Of a DNA stretch of 64,000 nt, positions 18,601-30,323 are shown piece after piece (positions within the stretch are counted from its first letter, which is position 1; every line of letters starts with the position of its first letter). The DNA lies in assembly GCA_033964015.1 (NCBI GenBank), contig CM066917.1:31819951-31883950 (forward strand), given 5' to 3'. The notes beneath the pieces were generated by a model, which worked only from the letters and a program-made list of their open reading frames with translations, was not told where the DNA came from and did not search any database. A program made the position numbers and the translations under genes. This stretch comes from Scolanthus callimorphus. Lineage: Eukaryota > Cnidaria > Anthozoa > Actiniaria > Edwardsiidae.

Positions 18601-20027
18601 GCTCTATAAGAACAGCCTGTGTCAGGGTCAGCTTGCCTGAATAGCCTGAATAGTACTTCCATATAATTATATACTGTAAGGTTCTTATAAAACAGGTATC
18701 TAAAATAACTCATTTCAGCCTGATGTTCTTTTAAGGATTAAAATCCATTTGTTCTTTTGCAGTTGTTTACTGTACAGAACAAAATATCTATGTGTCAAAC
18801 CATAAACATATGAGTTGAACAACACTCTTATGGAGCGGATTTCAGTTGGATGACTGTTGTGAGTAATTTTTAATTACTTTGTAATTACTGCTATAGGTTT
18901 ATTCAGAATTGGTGTGATTGGTTTTACTACAGTCATCTGAAAACTGCTCTAACCTACAGTGGTAGGCGTGATCAAACACCACAAACCACACTTTGTACAC
19001 ACAAACATAGTTGCTGTCCTAGGGGGAGGGAGGGTACTCCTTTACAAGAGAACTGAGTTATGTATCTCTTCTGATGATGAAAATCGTTTTTAGAACTGAT
19101 GTGATGAAAATCGTTTTTGGAATGGGGTCCGCATTTGGAGGTCGCAGAGGCATAGACATATGATAATCTTTATTGTGACAGTACACGATGGGGTGCATGT
19201 GCCGCTATTACAATGGGGAGTTTGCAGGTGTTGCATGACATTTTGAATTTTGACCCTAGTAAAATAAAAATATCATATTTGAAAAGAGCTTGCCGAAATT
19301 AGAAAAAGGCGAAAATTTGAGTTGATTTGGGTAAATATTAGCAAAGTTATTGACGCCCGAAGTAAGCTGTTTTCTATACGTTTAATGTCTTGGTGGGCAA
19401 CTGTTGCCCACCACAACATTAAACCTATAGGAAAACAACCAACTTTCGACGCACATAACTTCTGTGTTATTTGTCGAAACCAACTCAAATTTGAGGATTT
19501 CACACATTTCGGTTAGCTCTTTTCAAATATGGTATTTTTATTTTGCTGGGATCAAAATTCAAAATGTCATGCAACACCTGCAAACTCCACATTGTGTATA
19601 TTTCATTATGGAAAAGAAAGGGGGGACAAAAGGCGATGTCATTACAGAGGAACAATCCCACCCTATATCAGTTATATCAAGCGACCCAGTCGTTTTACCT
19701 ATGTGATGGGTAATTCTCCTTCAGAGTTCCAATAATAAGCTTCTCCACATTTTGATCGGTCACTGTCACCAAGTCTGTGCTGCAGCCTTTAGTCAATATG
19801 GATTTATCTTCGTGGAAAGCCTCGTATATGACCTATAGTGATGTCAAATGTCGATAGTTCAGCGCGAGCTATAACCTGGCAAGGCCAAGGAAGTATTGAG
19901 TTCTAAGTTTTCTTCTAATCATTGGCAATCAATTTCGCTTACTCATTTTGCTCACCTTTCCAGCATTCCTGGCTATTTCTGTTACGACAACTAAAAAAGA
20001 TTGAAGTTCCTCTTTGCTGGCCGCCAT
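15603..20027 (-). CDS. IMPA1: Inositol monophosphatase (IMPA1-like), eight exons
   Basis: Hydrolyses inositol monophosphates to free inositol with Mg2+ in the cytosol. Exons: 20027-19956, 19832-19699, 18281-18178, 17366-17321, 16890-16782, 16586-16472, 16188-16037, 15709-15603; GT-AG throughout and phases join. Metal and substrate motifs: [15 protein letters not shown], and [15 protein letters not shown] near the C-terminus. The start [15 protein letters not shown] and end [10 protein letters not shown] fit the family length of about 275 residues. The exon at 18178-18281 reads TTN then LFT instead of the conserved FVHR: one T appears missing from AATTTGTT, so the exon leaves frame just before its donor. 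Converges with KIAA1143. Confidence 0.93.
15895..15985. mobile_element. Half copy of the 52046 MITE family
   Basis: ATCTACCCATCTACACACTC then AACAAAAACATGTTCTGTCG and CTTCAAAGTTTTGACAGTTG match the left arm of the 52046-52417 element. No right arm found. Lies in the last intron of IMPA1. Confidence 0.7.
17778..17970. mobile_element. MITE with about 40-bp inverted termini, in IMPA1 intron
   Basis: GACCTCGGCTTGGGCGTAAT (17781) continues GTTTTCCCATTTCAGATCAC and is mirrored by GTGATCTGAAATGGGAAAAC followed by ATTACGCCCAAGCCGAGG, ending near 17962. The outer ATAGAC/GTCTAT also pair. The interior is about 105 bp and non-coding. Confidence 0.8.
18476..18611. mobile_element. MITE copy (TTTCAGATGACTGTCGTGAG family)
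   Basis: The ends TATAGAGCAAATTTCAGATG and AATCATATGAAAACCAGCTC are imperfect inverted repeats. The interior contains TTTGTAATTACT and ATTGGTGTAATTACTTTG. Related copies lie at 10025, 18832, 26130 and 29588. Confidence 0.65.
18832..18955. mobile_element. MITE copy (same family as 18476)
   Basis: The left end TGGAGCGGATTTCAGTTGGA and right end TACAGTCATCTGAAAACTGC are imperfectly inverted. The shared interior is TTAATTACTTTGTAATTACT then TTCAGAATTGGTGTGATTGG. Confidence 0.65.
19211..19594. mobile_element. 384-bp foldback element with arms of about 190 bp
   Basis: The two halves are inverted copies around a perfect palindrome, GGTGGGCAACTGTTGCCCACC, near 19392-19412. Examples of pairing are GAGTTTGCAGGTGTTGCATG (left) with CATGCAACACCTGCAAACTC (right), and ATTTGAAAAGAGCT with AGCTCTTTTCAAAT. 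There are a few mismatches per arm. It lies in the IMPA1 intron between the second and third coding exons. ORFs in it are shadows. Confidence 0.85.
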
Positions 20028-21327
20028 TTCATCAGATCACGCAAGGAGATGGATCTCTTTGTTGCAAACCACAGGAAGACAAAAACGTACGGATCTTAAA
20101 ACTGCACAGCGGAATTGTACGCTCTGTCTTAATATATAGCGAATATTTTAATATAACCTGATGAATGGTTAAAAAAGAGAGTTTGGAGTTTCATTTTTCC
20201 GCAAAAAAAATATTTATTTCCAAAAACTAAAAATCATTAACAAATATAGCCCAAATATGCGGTCAGCGGCAACATAGCATAGCTCTAAACTTCTGTGTAA
20301 ATTCTTGAAACGATGCTTTTATGTAATGGAACCCACTGAAATTTCTTAGAAATCGGACCCATTTCTGTTCCCGATCACAGTAAAGGCAATGATACGTGTT
20401 CGCCAGCTAACCTATTCCCTCCATTATCTACAAAGCAGACAAAGAGTAAGTTATATATTGCTGGTTATTTTCACCACACGAGTCGAGCAGGTGGTTGGGA
20501 TATTGACAGCAAACCATCAAATACATTTATTTTTCACCACATCAATTGGTTGAAAGAAGGATGCAGACGTTTTTTCATTAAATGGGGTTGGAAAGTTCAT
20601 GGGAAGGTGTCTACCCTGCTAGCAGAGCCTCTGCCTCTGCCTCTGCCTCTGCTAGCAGGGAGGAAAGGAGCACTTCTTCAGGGGCAGGCAAAAGGTTATC
20701 GCAGGGGATAGGTGGGGGGGGGGGGGGGGTCTCTAGACCATACACTCAAAGGACTCCTTATGATTTGGTGCCTGGTTCAACAAATCAAATAATTACCTTG
20801 GAAAGATTCCAACATGGCGGCCAAATTACCGAATGTGCCATTAAAACCCACATAACAATATGAGCTAATGTTGTCCAAAATGTGATTTATTTGCAAATGT
20901 TGACTGTCAACTAATGCTCAAAATGGGAAAATTACCTGAAATATTGTGCGAAATAAATGCCTAAAGAAGTGTGACTAGTGCGCTGCGTGATATAGTGTGA
21001 TGCGCCGATATCTGAGGAGCTATAAACAGAAAAACCAATTAGATTTGGTGAGAAGAGTCCTATTGGGGAACTGTAACTGGTCTGAAAAGCACAGTTTCAC
21101 AGAGTCCATAGCTTCAAAGTTGAAAAGATTTTGATGACGTCATGTGAACACAAAGGATAGAAGTTTGATTTGATCTTCTCTGGCCTTGGCTGAATGCCAC
21201 CCTCCCCCTTGCATCATGTGGCTATCACATTATATGGATACCTATAAAATTAATAGGAGTTTGATCTTTTCACATTGGCTCAATGCCAAGATCACTGAGC
21301 CAGCAACACCAAGCTAATCCACATGCC

Positions 21328-21446
21328 CGGGGGGGGGGGGGGGGGGGGGATTTTGGTCTCTGATAGGGTCGGGTTTTCAAGGCCTCAGCAGCACACCCCT
21401 ACCCCAAAATTAGTGGAGTACCCCCCCCCCCCCCCCCCCCCCCCCG
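21328..21446. repeat. Paired long poly-G and poly-C runs
   Basis: A G run of about 21 (from 21328) and a C run of about 25 (to 21445) are separated by about 70 bp (GATTTTGGTCTCTGATAGGG ... CCCCTACCCCAAAATTAG), whose ends also pair (ATTTTGG with CCAAAAT). An inverted element whose arms are mostly homopolymer; exact lengths are unreliable in any assembly. Confidence 0.7.
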
Positions 21447-21594
21447 GGTCCACAAGCAACAATTAGGTTCCAATTTCTGGAGGGTAAAATGGTAAAAAAA
21501 AGTACAGTTGTTTGTTGGGTGCCATTTCTGCATCTGGAGTATACCCTCCATGTCATGTCATGTGGCTTTAACTTTAACTTTAAATGCTATAATG

Positions 21595-21785
21595 TGTGTT
21601 TTCCTCCCTACGGAAGGGATTGGAAATTCCAGAGGGTGGGGGGGTCAATTACCTGATCTTTTCCATACAAACACTGTATTTTTCTTCAGAAATTCCAGAG
21701 GGGAGGGGGGGTCATTTCTCAACACCCTTCCGTGGGGGGGGGGGGGGGGGGGGGGGGATGGATATTTTTTGGAAACACACAATTG
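21595..21785. mobile_element. MITE copy, GGAAATTCCAGAGGG family
   Basis: The segment runs CCTACGGAAGGGATTGGAAA, TTCCAGAGGGTGGGGGGGTC, a central CATACAAACACTGTATTTTT, a second AATTCCAGAGG, and ends GGATGGATATTTTTTGGAAA-CACACA. The best full copy is at 51137-51328; other copies are at 44047 and 52686. Confidence 0.75.
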
Positions 21786-21914
21786 CCTTTTAGGGATAAT
21801 ATGTGGCCATCACATATTATATATGAATACACCCCTGATGAATACCTATTAAGGAGTTTTCACCTTGGCTCAATGCCAAGGTCACTGCAAGCAACACCAA
21901 GCTAAATATGCACT

Positions 21915-23290
21915 GATTCTTGGTTTTCACTTGTCACGTGACGAAATTTATTTCTCTAAGTTAACTTCTAAACACTGGATGCCTAATAGAATTATAAAGA
22001 ATAGACAAAATTATGTTTCCTGGGTAAATTTTAGGCCGATTGCTCACTTTCCGAGCGAGATATTAGCAAGTGAATGTGCGCCATTTTGTACAGTAATTGT
22101 ATGGAGCCGCCATGTTGGAGCCCCAGCAGAGGGGCTCCATAATGGCGGCCAATCGGCCATTTGCACTAGCTGGGTCACGTGACCCAGTATTTTGAACTTG
22201 CCGTATTTCACTCGATTTGCATCGTTCTTACCTTTTTGGCACGTCAGCATGTTATAAAAGTTCATATTTTACCCTTCTGATACTATTCCTATAATTTGGA
22301 TTGGAAAAAGCGTCTTTTTGGAGACCCGAGAGACACTGGGTCACGTGACCCCAACTACCTCTTAAGTTAATTCCCCTGAAATAAAACTTGTCGTAGAATT
22401 TTTTTCTTAATTTGTCTATTTACTATTTAGTATATAAGGAATGAAAATATGAAATAAAAAGAGGGGGTGCCCATGCTCGTTTAGAAACTGTGATGGCGCA
22501 AATATACCCCCATTTTTAGTGGCTGAGGGCTATTTTGTGAAGGAATACGTCAAACAAGAAAATTGTGATAAAACACTCACTAATGAAGCAATCCAGTTCG
22601 CTTGCAAGTTTTAACAGAACTGTTGGATGCTTCACTACCTAGGACGAACATTAGAATGTTTAATTTTCTATGTGTGTTGACGCTACTCTTGAAAATGTGC
22701 GCACCGCTCGTGATAATTTGAGAGTCTTTGGTGTCTCATTTTGGGGCTTTTTATGACGATAGCTCAAAAACTTGTCGTGGAAATTTCTTTAAACTTTTTT
22801 TAAAACAGGGGAATGATAGTCTTATCAAAATGGTAAAAAAAAAATTGAGGTGCCCAATCTTTTTTTCGCGCAATATCCCAAAAAAGCGACTTTTTCTAAG
22901 TGTTTCTCGCTCAAATGGGGATATTTAGCTTGCGCGCGCGCGCTCGATTGCGTCATTTTCGAACGAATTGATCGCGCGTCCGTGCGCAGAACAGCGTGCG
23001 CCAAATCAATTCCAGATATACAAAGAAACAATTGATATTAGTCAGAAACTCAAGTTTCAGCTTAAAATCTCTAACCTGGAGCAAATGGCAGCAAGTTGAA
23101 TTTTCAAGATTTTATTCAGAATGTATGGGATTTTATTCAGAATGTAAGCTCATAAGTAGGAGTACTTATGAGCTTCTGTGTGTGACAAATCCTTGAATAG
23201 AGTTGTATTCATCACAGAATGGACATCTCTGTAGGTCTTTTGGTTTAGAAGTTAGCTTTTTGATGATGTCACATGAAAAACCAAGAATCG
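21915..23290. mobile_element. Non-autonomous element with about 55-bp imperfect TIRs (GATTCTTGGTTTT ends)
   Basis: Left GATTCTTGGTTTTCACTTGT...AAGTTAACTTCTAAAC is mirrored by right GTTTAGAAGTTAGC...ACATGAAAAACCAAGAATC. The interior (about 1.3 kb) has a hairpin at 22090-22140 (GGAGCCCCAGCAGAGGGGCTCC), two GGGTCACGTGACCC palindromes (about 22172 and 22339), a GCGCGCGCGC tract near 22933, and no transposase ORF. Confidence 0.7.
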
Positions 23291-24249
23291 GATTGTTTCA
23301 GAAGTTTTATTTCCGGAATAAAAATAGTACAATGCGCGAGGGTAAAAATGTTTAAAAAAAATACAGTTTTTCGCGCCGTTTTGCGGAAATATCCTTGTTC
23401 GAACTGGCTACATGTAAAACCTGTTTGACAGGTTTTTACAGCAAACAACTCACATGACCAGGCGCGCGGTGCATTGATGTTGTTTTCGCTCGCGACGAGA
23501 CGAAAATATTCAGTTGGTTCTCCAGGGCGTTCGATGCGGCAGCGTTTGCAGCGTTCTTAATTTTAGGTACGTACCAATACGCAATTATCGCCATAGCGTA
23601 GTCAAATTATGTTTATTCTGATCTCTTTTTCGTTTGACTCCTACGTGTGACAAGATTTCAGTGCCGTGAGTGTGAAATGTCGTTCATTTGAGCCGTTGTT
23701 GGTATCGGCATCGGCATCTTTTGCAGGATAAGCGATTCTTTCACAAACATTTTCCTTATTTTTGTCACTTCTTTGCCAGTGTGCTTGGTCCCTTTGTTTT
23801 CTGGCCTTTATCTCCAGTTAAAAAAGGATAGCGAATATACATGACCAATAACAAAAGCAATAACAGAACATCATCTCGTTGCTTCTGTCGCTTCTGCTGT
23901 TTCTCTCGCACGACCCAAATGCCGAGAGAAAAACGCCCAGGAGGTACAGGTTACGTGTGTTGAAAATATGCTTACATTTTCAAAAAATACCAGAAGACAA
24001 GCTTGGCTCAATTCATCTGATAACAATCCTCAAATCCTGACTTTAAAATGTAATGTTTGCTAGCTTTTGGTAGTCGTATATGTGCCGAGATAGACAAATT
24101 TATTCGATATCATGTTTGGTGGTTTGTTTTGGGTCTTGTGGGCAAAATCTCTTTCGGGGCACGAGAAGGTTGACATTCGTTCATTCTTTCAGATACCAAA
24201 ACGGATCCTTTCAAGCTTTTCGTCAAATTTCTATGCAAATACATCCAAG

Positions 24250-27200
24250 ATGGGTAAGGGAAAACATGATCAAGGATTTCACAGCCATGAAAGTGACATC
24301 GCCGAGAAGCAGGCATTTGAACCATGTGTCATCGTGCATGGTGGTGCTTGGTCTGTACCAGACATTTTAATCCCCATGTCAGAAGACGGGATTCAGCTTG
24401 CTGCTAAAGCTGGTTACAGTTCTTTGCTTCAGGTAACTATACCCAGTTATGGTAATACTCTTTGTGACTTTAGAGTCGCTCTAAAAAGCCTCCTTATAAC
24501 CGCATATTACATAATCGAAATACGGCTACCCACTACACGTGGCTCACGCATACAATTTACCCAAGATAATCCAATAATCTTACAAGTGAGAGAGACACAA
24601 AATATAAAGAAAGTTGACTTGTCAGTTTCCAACCAGCTTTATAAAAGTTCATGTTAGCTAGCGGAAGTTAAATTCGCCATTTGAACAGCTGTAAAATTAT
24701 TTTGACTTCAAGTGGGCACTTTGGAGTTATGACAGACAGCCCTGAGTGGAGGTTAAAATTTTAGGGTCTCTGTAAAATGCAGACCGGACCTCGGCGGACC
24801 GGACCTCCGCGGACCTCGCGGACCGGACCTCCGCGGACCGGACCTCTGCGGACCGGATAGATTTTTTCCTCAATTTTTTTTTCTACATTCTTTAAAAAAA
24901 AAAATCTGTCATAAAAAAACATCTTCCATTTTACTGAAGAAGGTATTGTCTGTTAGACGGGTCACCTTTCCAGCCGCCTGTCCCGTTGCATGACTCGCTC
25001 TCAAAACACAAACCGAAAGGGTGTAATTGTGTAATGTTCTTCATTATTAACCTTTTTAACATTATGGGGAAAATAACAATCAAAACAAATACAGTCGAAG
25101 CTCTCGTAAGCGACCACCTCGGGAACTGAAAATTGCGGTCGTTAACGGAGCTGGTCGCTTACGAGAACGGCTCTCGTAAGCGACCACCAAGCGGCTTCCT
25201 ACTTGAACAAAAGGTGTTGGTCGTTTACGAGAGTTTAGTACAATAAATCTAGAAACAACCATGTGATACTAATGCTTGAAATTGTTTGATTTATTTCCCG
25301 ACTCTAATTAAGAATAGATAACCGCAAATATGTACATAGAAAATAGCATTTCATCGGTGCAGCTTGTATCAGTTTAGATATTTATGAGGTGATTCAACTG
25401 ATGTTTTAAAGACAAAAAGTACTATGGTCGCTTACGAGAGCTTAAAAACAATAGAAAATCTCTGTTGGTGATTTGAAATTGTGGTCGCTAACGGAGCTGG
25501 TCGCATCAATAAGGCGGTCGCTTACGAGAGCTTGAAATAACAGAGTTTATGTGACATTTCAAACGAGGTTTCGGGAAAATGGTCGTTATGGGAGCTGGTC
25601 GCTTACGAGAGCGGTCGCACAGAGAGCTTCGACTGTAGCAGAAACTGATATCCTTCCCCAGTCATTTTTTTTCTGACTACGGCGCTAGCATCGTAGACTT
25701 TAGGCCAGTTTCAAACGTCGATTCATTTGATAAAAAATAAACGTGTTTGCCCGGATACTGGGGGTAACACACGAACGGATACTGGTCACCCTACTATTGT
25801 GTTTTGGACCTCCAGTTTTGTGAAAACCGCTAAAGCTATGAGCCATATATGCTAGTACAACATTCACAAATAAATGACTACAGCAATCAATGCAATCAAT
25901 GCCAGTGAATCAAGGTTATCAGAATTAGTCGGATAATCAATTTTGCGTGGTCGGATACATCGAAACATCCAGCTCTACGTATTTGCCCACACATTTTTTT
26001 GTAAAAAGTAAGCCAGAATTCAAAGTTTTGAAAATTCATATCTCAACCAGTTTTAAAGTAATTATTTTGAAGCTTTGCAATTTACGAATACTGGATTTCA
26101 TTTTCTGATAACTATTAAACTATTATTATTCAACTTTGCGTGATAACGGTGTAATTACAAAGTATAAATTGCGAATTACTCACGACAGTCATCTGAAATC
26201 TCCCTCTTAATATATCGTATTGTTCTTATTCTTATTGACACAACATCAGTACAGCTTAATACATAACTCAGTTTAATTTCTTTTCAAAAACAAGTACAGG
26301 CTAAATAGCTAAGGTTTATGTGCAGTCTTAATAGCACTTAATCAACATTTTATACCCAAATTTGCCGTGAGTAAACTAAGATACTGCGGCAGTACGCAAA
26401 GCAAAGCAAAGTTACTCTTCAGTTACTGTTCTCACGGCGATCAACAATTGCCCAGGGTGAACTGACAGCTCGGATTGTTTGTGCAAACCGGATGTTTTTT
26501 CTTGCTACAAATAGCCACTAGAGAGTTACTGTTCGCACGGCAATACCATTTTTCGCGAACTGACAGCTGAAATTGCTAGTGTGGAGATAAGGAATCATTC
26601 ACAGAAAATCATTCTCCCCCAAAAAAGTACCTCTAATGCAAGAGCTGCAAAGGGTATCGCTGTCCCGGTTAGACTTCTAGGGGCTTCTAGACGCTGGACG
26701 TGGATACGGTATGTTTTGCGAGCGAGTCACGCAACGGGACAGGCGGCTGGTGAGGTGACCCGTCTAACAGAGAATACTTTCTTCAGTAAAACGAAATATT
26801 TTTTTTATGAAAGATGTCTTTTTTTTTTAAAGAATGAAGGAAAAAAAATTAAGGAAAAAAATTTACCGGTCCGCCGAGGTCCGGTCCGCGAGGTCCGCGG
26901 AGGTCCGGCCCGCCGAGGTCCGGTCTGCATTTTACAGAGACCCAAAATTAAATCTAAAGAGTAGGAAAATAAATTCATAGAATCTAATTATTCTTTGCTG
27001 AAGATTTCTCCAGTAAAAATTGAATGATCATCCTCACATCAAACAGTCGTATGAGGAGTCCCAGCCCTTCAGGTACATCCTTCACTTTGAAATCAATGCA
27101 GGCCCATCCACATTCATCCAAAACTTGTAATTTTTTAAAATGGAAAATCTTCTTTTGTGAATTCCCTATCTCTGGAATTTTTTTCTGGAATCACACTAAT

Positions 27201-30200
27201 CCTTCCCACGGGTATTTCTGTTGTTTCAAATGAAGGGCAGATGAAGTGAGGGATATTTGACATTGTTAAGTGTAATTATTACTAACAGTGTTTCCTTTTC
27301 AGCCCAGTTTAGAGCTATCAATTTTTCCACATATAGGATTCTTACATTCATTGGTTTTAACTTTCCTAGCTTTTGTTGCCAAGGCACACTAGATAATTTG
27401 CATGCAGGATGTAGTATTATTTTGTTGCTCGTTTGTTAACATGCTGTATTACTAGGGTGGAAATGCTCTTGATGCAGTAGAAGCTGCCAGTGCGAAACCT
27501 TGAAGATAATCCACTATTCAATGCAGGCTACGGATCGGCACTCACGAGCAAGGGAACTGTGGAAATGGATGCAATGATAATGGACGGCAGAACTTTGGAC
27601 ACAGGTAGCACATTGGGGCCTCTGTGGGCTCGACTGTGTAACCAGAGTCACCTTGATTTTATCTAGGCAGCTGAAGGGCGTGATCATGTTTTTTCTTGGC
27701 AGATTGAGAGTGTGTTCCCCATAGTGCACAATGGCTTCTTTGATTTGCTTAAGAACATGATATAATATATAGATTTACCAGCATTAATTTCAATGGACCA
27801 TTTAAGCTATAAGTACACACACTCTTAGTTTAGAAATACCCTTTACAATCAGTAGCAAAACTACCAGAATGCAGCAGGCATCCTCCCTTGTCAACTTGAT
27901 TTGTTTAAGCTTTGATGTTTGACTGCCTCCCTCAGACTTAGCAAGCTGTGCAGTAAGCTGTTTGACGAGAGCATCGGATCCTACTCATAAACTCTACAGC
28001 TTACTGCCAGCACGATCCAATGTGAGATATAATCTTAGGAAAAGTTGCCCTTTCGTAATGCCTTGTGTCCGTATGGCAAATAACTCCTTTCCGCTTGCGA
28101 TGGCCAACAACGCAAATGCAAAGTCGTAAGGTCATTGATTGTTTTTTCATGTATCATTTTGAATACAACCGAATGAAGACATTTTTATTGTCATTGTAGC
28201 TATTATAGTTTTTGAATTAAGATATTATTATTCTGCAACTTGTGCAAATAAAAATGCAGCTGACTATATTATTTTATACATGCTAAAACGTACAGTGTTT
28301 GATATAACTATCTTGAGAAACCTTAATCAAAGTCTCTAATTTGAATTTATTAGTTAGTCTCCTCTGCAGTTTTTGCGTTGTCAATATTACTGCTAGCAAT
28401 GCATGTAAAACCAGTCATATAATGTACCGCAGGATGAAATGCCCCCACTAGAAAAGTGCAAAATGTCTGTACCTAATAATATGTGGTTCTGAGACTTAGT
28501 CACTTGTGTTAGTGCAGACATCATGTATATAGATAGAACTTCTCTCAGAAAAGATTTCATGGCAGGCTGTATCAGGATCCTTGAGGTTGCAATAGCTACC
28601 TCTTTTGCCTTGTAGTTTGAGAAACAAGCTTGTAAAATTCCCTTGGCAAGTGACCAGTGGAAATAGCTTAATGTGTTAGTACTTTGAATATACTTAATGC
28701 ACCATATATTTTGAAGACATCTTTAGTGCTACTCTTGATTTGCAATTTGAAACTGTTGCAAACTACACTAGTCCCAGACCATTCACAGACCTTATTCTCA
28801 AATAACTACTGTAGCCTGCATAGCAAGGTCAACCTAACGGGAGAGAGGAGGGCATGTGCAGCCGGGGCTAAACGTACTGTTAACATTAATCACATTCACT
28901 CAAACAATGAATTAACATAAAATAGAAACAGATTGATACTGCCATATATATTTTAACTAAAAAAGTGCCCTGTTTAGTGAAGCCTGATTACCGTACCTAA
29001 TAAATTTGAAGCAACTACCTATTTCATAAAAATATTAATTAGTACCCAGAAATCTAACAATCCAAGTTGTTTTGTTTTTGTTTCCCAGGTGCTGTGGCAT
29101 GCGTGAAAGGTATCCCAAACCCTGTCAGCCTCGCCCGCCGAGTAATGACTGACACCAATCATTGTTTGCTGGTCGCCGATGGAGCTGTCTCGTTTGCCAA
29201 ACAAATTGACATGCAAACAGTTGAGCCGGAATCCCTGATCAGTGAATACTCCAGGTTTAAAGAGAGCCTTATGGATGACAACATAGATTTCAAGCAAGCC
29301 CTCCTCAAGACCATGAATACCGAGAGTGCTAGTGGGAAATTTGACATGAAGGCTGTCCACGAACGGCTTGCTAAAGAGCTACAATCACATGACACTGTTG
29401 GGGCAGTTGCTATGGATTCCCATGGTAACATTGCTTCTGCAACTTCAACTGGTAAGAATCCTAGTCAGGAAATTCTAAGTAATTGTGATTTGGGCAAAAA
29501 AACTGTTAAATTTCATGTGATTTCAAACTGTCAGCCTCACAGTAACAAAACAAAATAATGTACATGATTGAGGGCATTTTATGTGACTGCAGTAAAACCA
29601 ATCGATTACCCCAATTCTGAATAAAACTTATAGCTGTAGTAATTGCAAATTACTCATGCCAGTCACCTGAAATCCCTCTGTTGGTGAATAACTCAAGGAA
29701 TTCCGCTTGCTGGCTGGTTGAGAGTTGTGGTTTTCTCTTGGTACAAGGCACACAGCTAAATAGAAAATGTCAAAACAATTTTTGCTAAATTATGAAGGAC
29801 ATGACCAAATTTCTTTCAAGCCTGGGCTATAACTTTTATTTTATTTTTCTTGGAGAGTTTTGTTATGTTCATGAAACAATTTTTTAGCGTGGTACAAGAT
29901 CTCATCAAAATTTGTGTGTGTTTGGTTCACTTCTTTTTAGGAGGAATATTCAAGAAAATGCCAGGTCGTGTTGGCGACTCGCCCATGGTTGGTAGTGGTG
30001 GATATGCAAACAAACTGGGTGGAGCATCTACCACAGGCCATGGAGAGTCCATACTGAAACTGGTGCTTGCCAGGGATGTGATCTACCAGCTAGAAAATGG
30101 CAAAGATGTATCTGAGGCCTGCAATAACAGCATCAAGAAGATGTATGAGCTGACCCAGGGGCAAGGGGGTGTCATCTCTATCGACAAGCATGGCAACTAT

Positions 30201-30323
30201 GGCAAGGCCTTCTCCACCAAGTGTATGTCCTGGGCGGCAATCAAGGGTGGTGTCATAGAGTATGGGATGTTACCCGGTCAGGAGAAGAAAGTGGACTTAC
30301 ACAGTGAGCTTAGTATAAAATAA
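24250..30323 (+). CDS. ASRGL1: Isoaspartyl peptidase / L-asparaginase, ASRGL1-like (Ntn hydrolase)
   Basis: Type-2 asparaginase of the N-terminal nucleophile family, made as a precursor that self-cleaves before a Thr. Exons: 24250-24432 ([10 protein letters not shown]... [10 protein letters not shown]), 27456-27604, 29089-29451, 29941-30323 (stop TAA). The nucleophile Thr is in [10 protein letters not shown] (codon 29394-29396). Downstream [15 protein letters not shown] and [11 protein letters not shown] form the substrate pocket. The start is set by ATG in AAGATGG; an upstream in-frame ATG at 24112 would add 46 residues that do not look conserved. Exon 2 reads [11 protein letters not shown] then shifts: one extra C in GCTGCCAGTG puts [15 protein letters not shown] in another frame. 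Intron 1 (3 kb) holds a large inverted-repeat transposon. The C-terminus [18 protein letters not shown] is atypical. Confidence 0.9.
25092..25635. mobile_element. Tc1/mariner-pogo type MITE (CAGTCGAAGCTCTC ends, TA target duplication)
   Basis: CAGTCGAAGCTCTC at 25092 and GAGAGCTTCGACTG ending 25635 are inverted and each is flanked by TA. The interior has at least seven dispersed copies, in both orientations, of a GGTCGCTTACGAGAG motif, with GGTCG-TAACGGAGCTGGTCGC variants. It is nested inside the 24764-26943 element. No coding capacity. Confidence 0.8.
26130..26216. mobile_element. Partial MITE copy (TTTCAGATGACTGTCGTGAG family, reverse)
   Basis: GCGAATTACTCACGACAGTCATCTGAAATC (first 20: GCGAATTACTCACGACAGTC) is the reverse complement of the family terminus. 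Confidence 0.55.
27127..27215. mobile_element. Fragment of GGAAATTCC-family MITE
   Basis: AATTCCCTATCTCTGGAATT then TTTTTCTGGAATCACACTAA resembles the right end of copies at 44047 and 51137. Only a truncated copy. Confidence 0.45.
29588..29690. mobile_element. MITE copy (TTTCAGATGACTGTCGTGAG family, reverse), in ASRGL1 intron 3
   Basis: GACTGCAGTAAAACCAATCG ... CCCAATTCTGAATAAAACTT ... AATTGCAAATTACTCATGCC then AGTCACCTGAAATCCCTC matches, in reverse, the copy at 18832. Confidence 0.6.

Larger units (their letters stand above)
20028..24249. other. Intergenic region between IMPA1 and ASRGL1-like gene: repeats only
   Basis: No gene recognised. Contents: a CCTCTG short tandem repeat inside CTGCTAGCAG inverted ends (20620-20660); G and C homopolymer blocks at 20713-20730, 21328-21350 and 21421-21446; a duplicated word TTGGCTCAATGCCAAG (about 21285 and 21868); a GGAAATTCC-family MITE at 21595; and an element with 55-bp inverted termini at 21915-23290. 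The last 900 bp (23350-24249) are largely unique and should contain the ASRGL1 promoter and 5' UTR. Confidence 0.6.
24764..26943. mobile_element. 2.2-kb non-autonomous element with about 240-bp terminal inverted repeats
   Basis: The left end GGGTCTCTGTAAAATGCAGA is followed by tandem GCGGACCGGACCTC units; the right end is the mirror image, with GGTCCGCGGAGGTCCGG units and TCTGCATTTTACAGAGACCC. Further in, GTTAGACGGGTCACCTTTCC and GCCGCCTGTCCCGTTGCATG (24955-24993) pair with GCAACGGGACAGGCGGCTGG and GGTGACCCGTCTAAC (26732-26769). Arms are about 24764-25012 and 26710-26943. The interior contains a nested TA-flanked MITE and no transposase. It lies in intron 1 of the ASRGL1-like gene. Confidence 0.85.
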
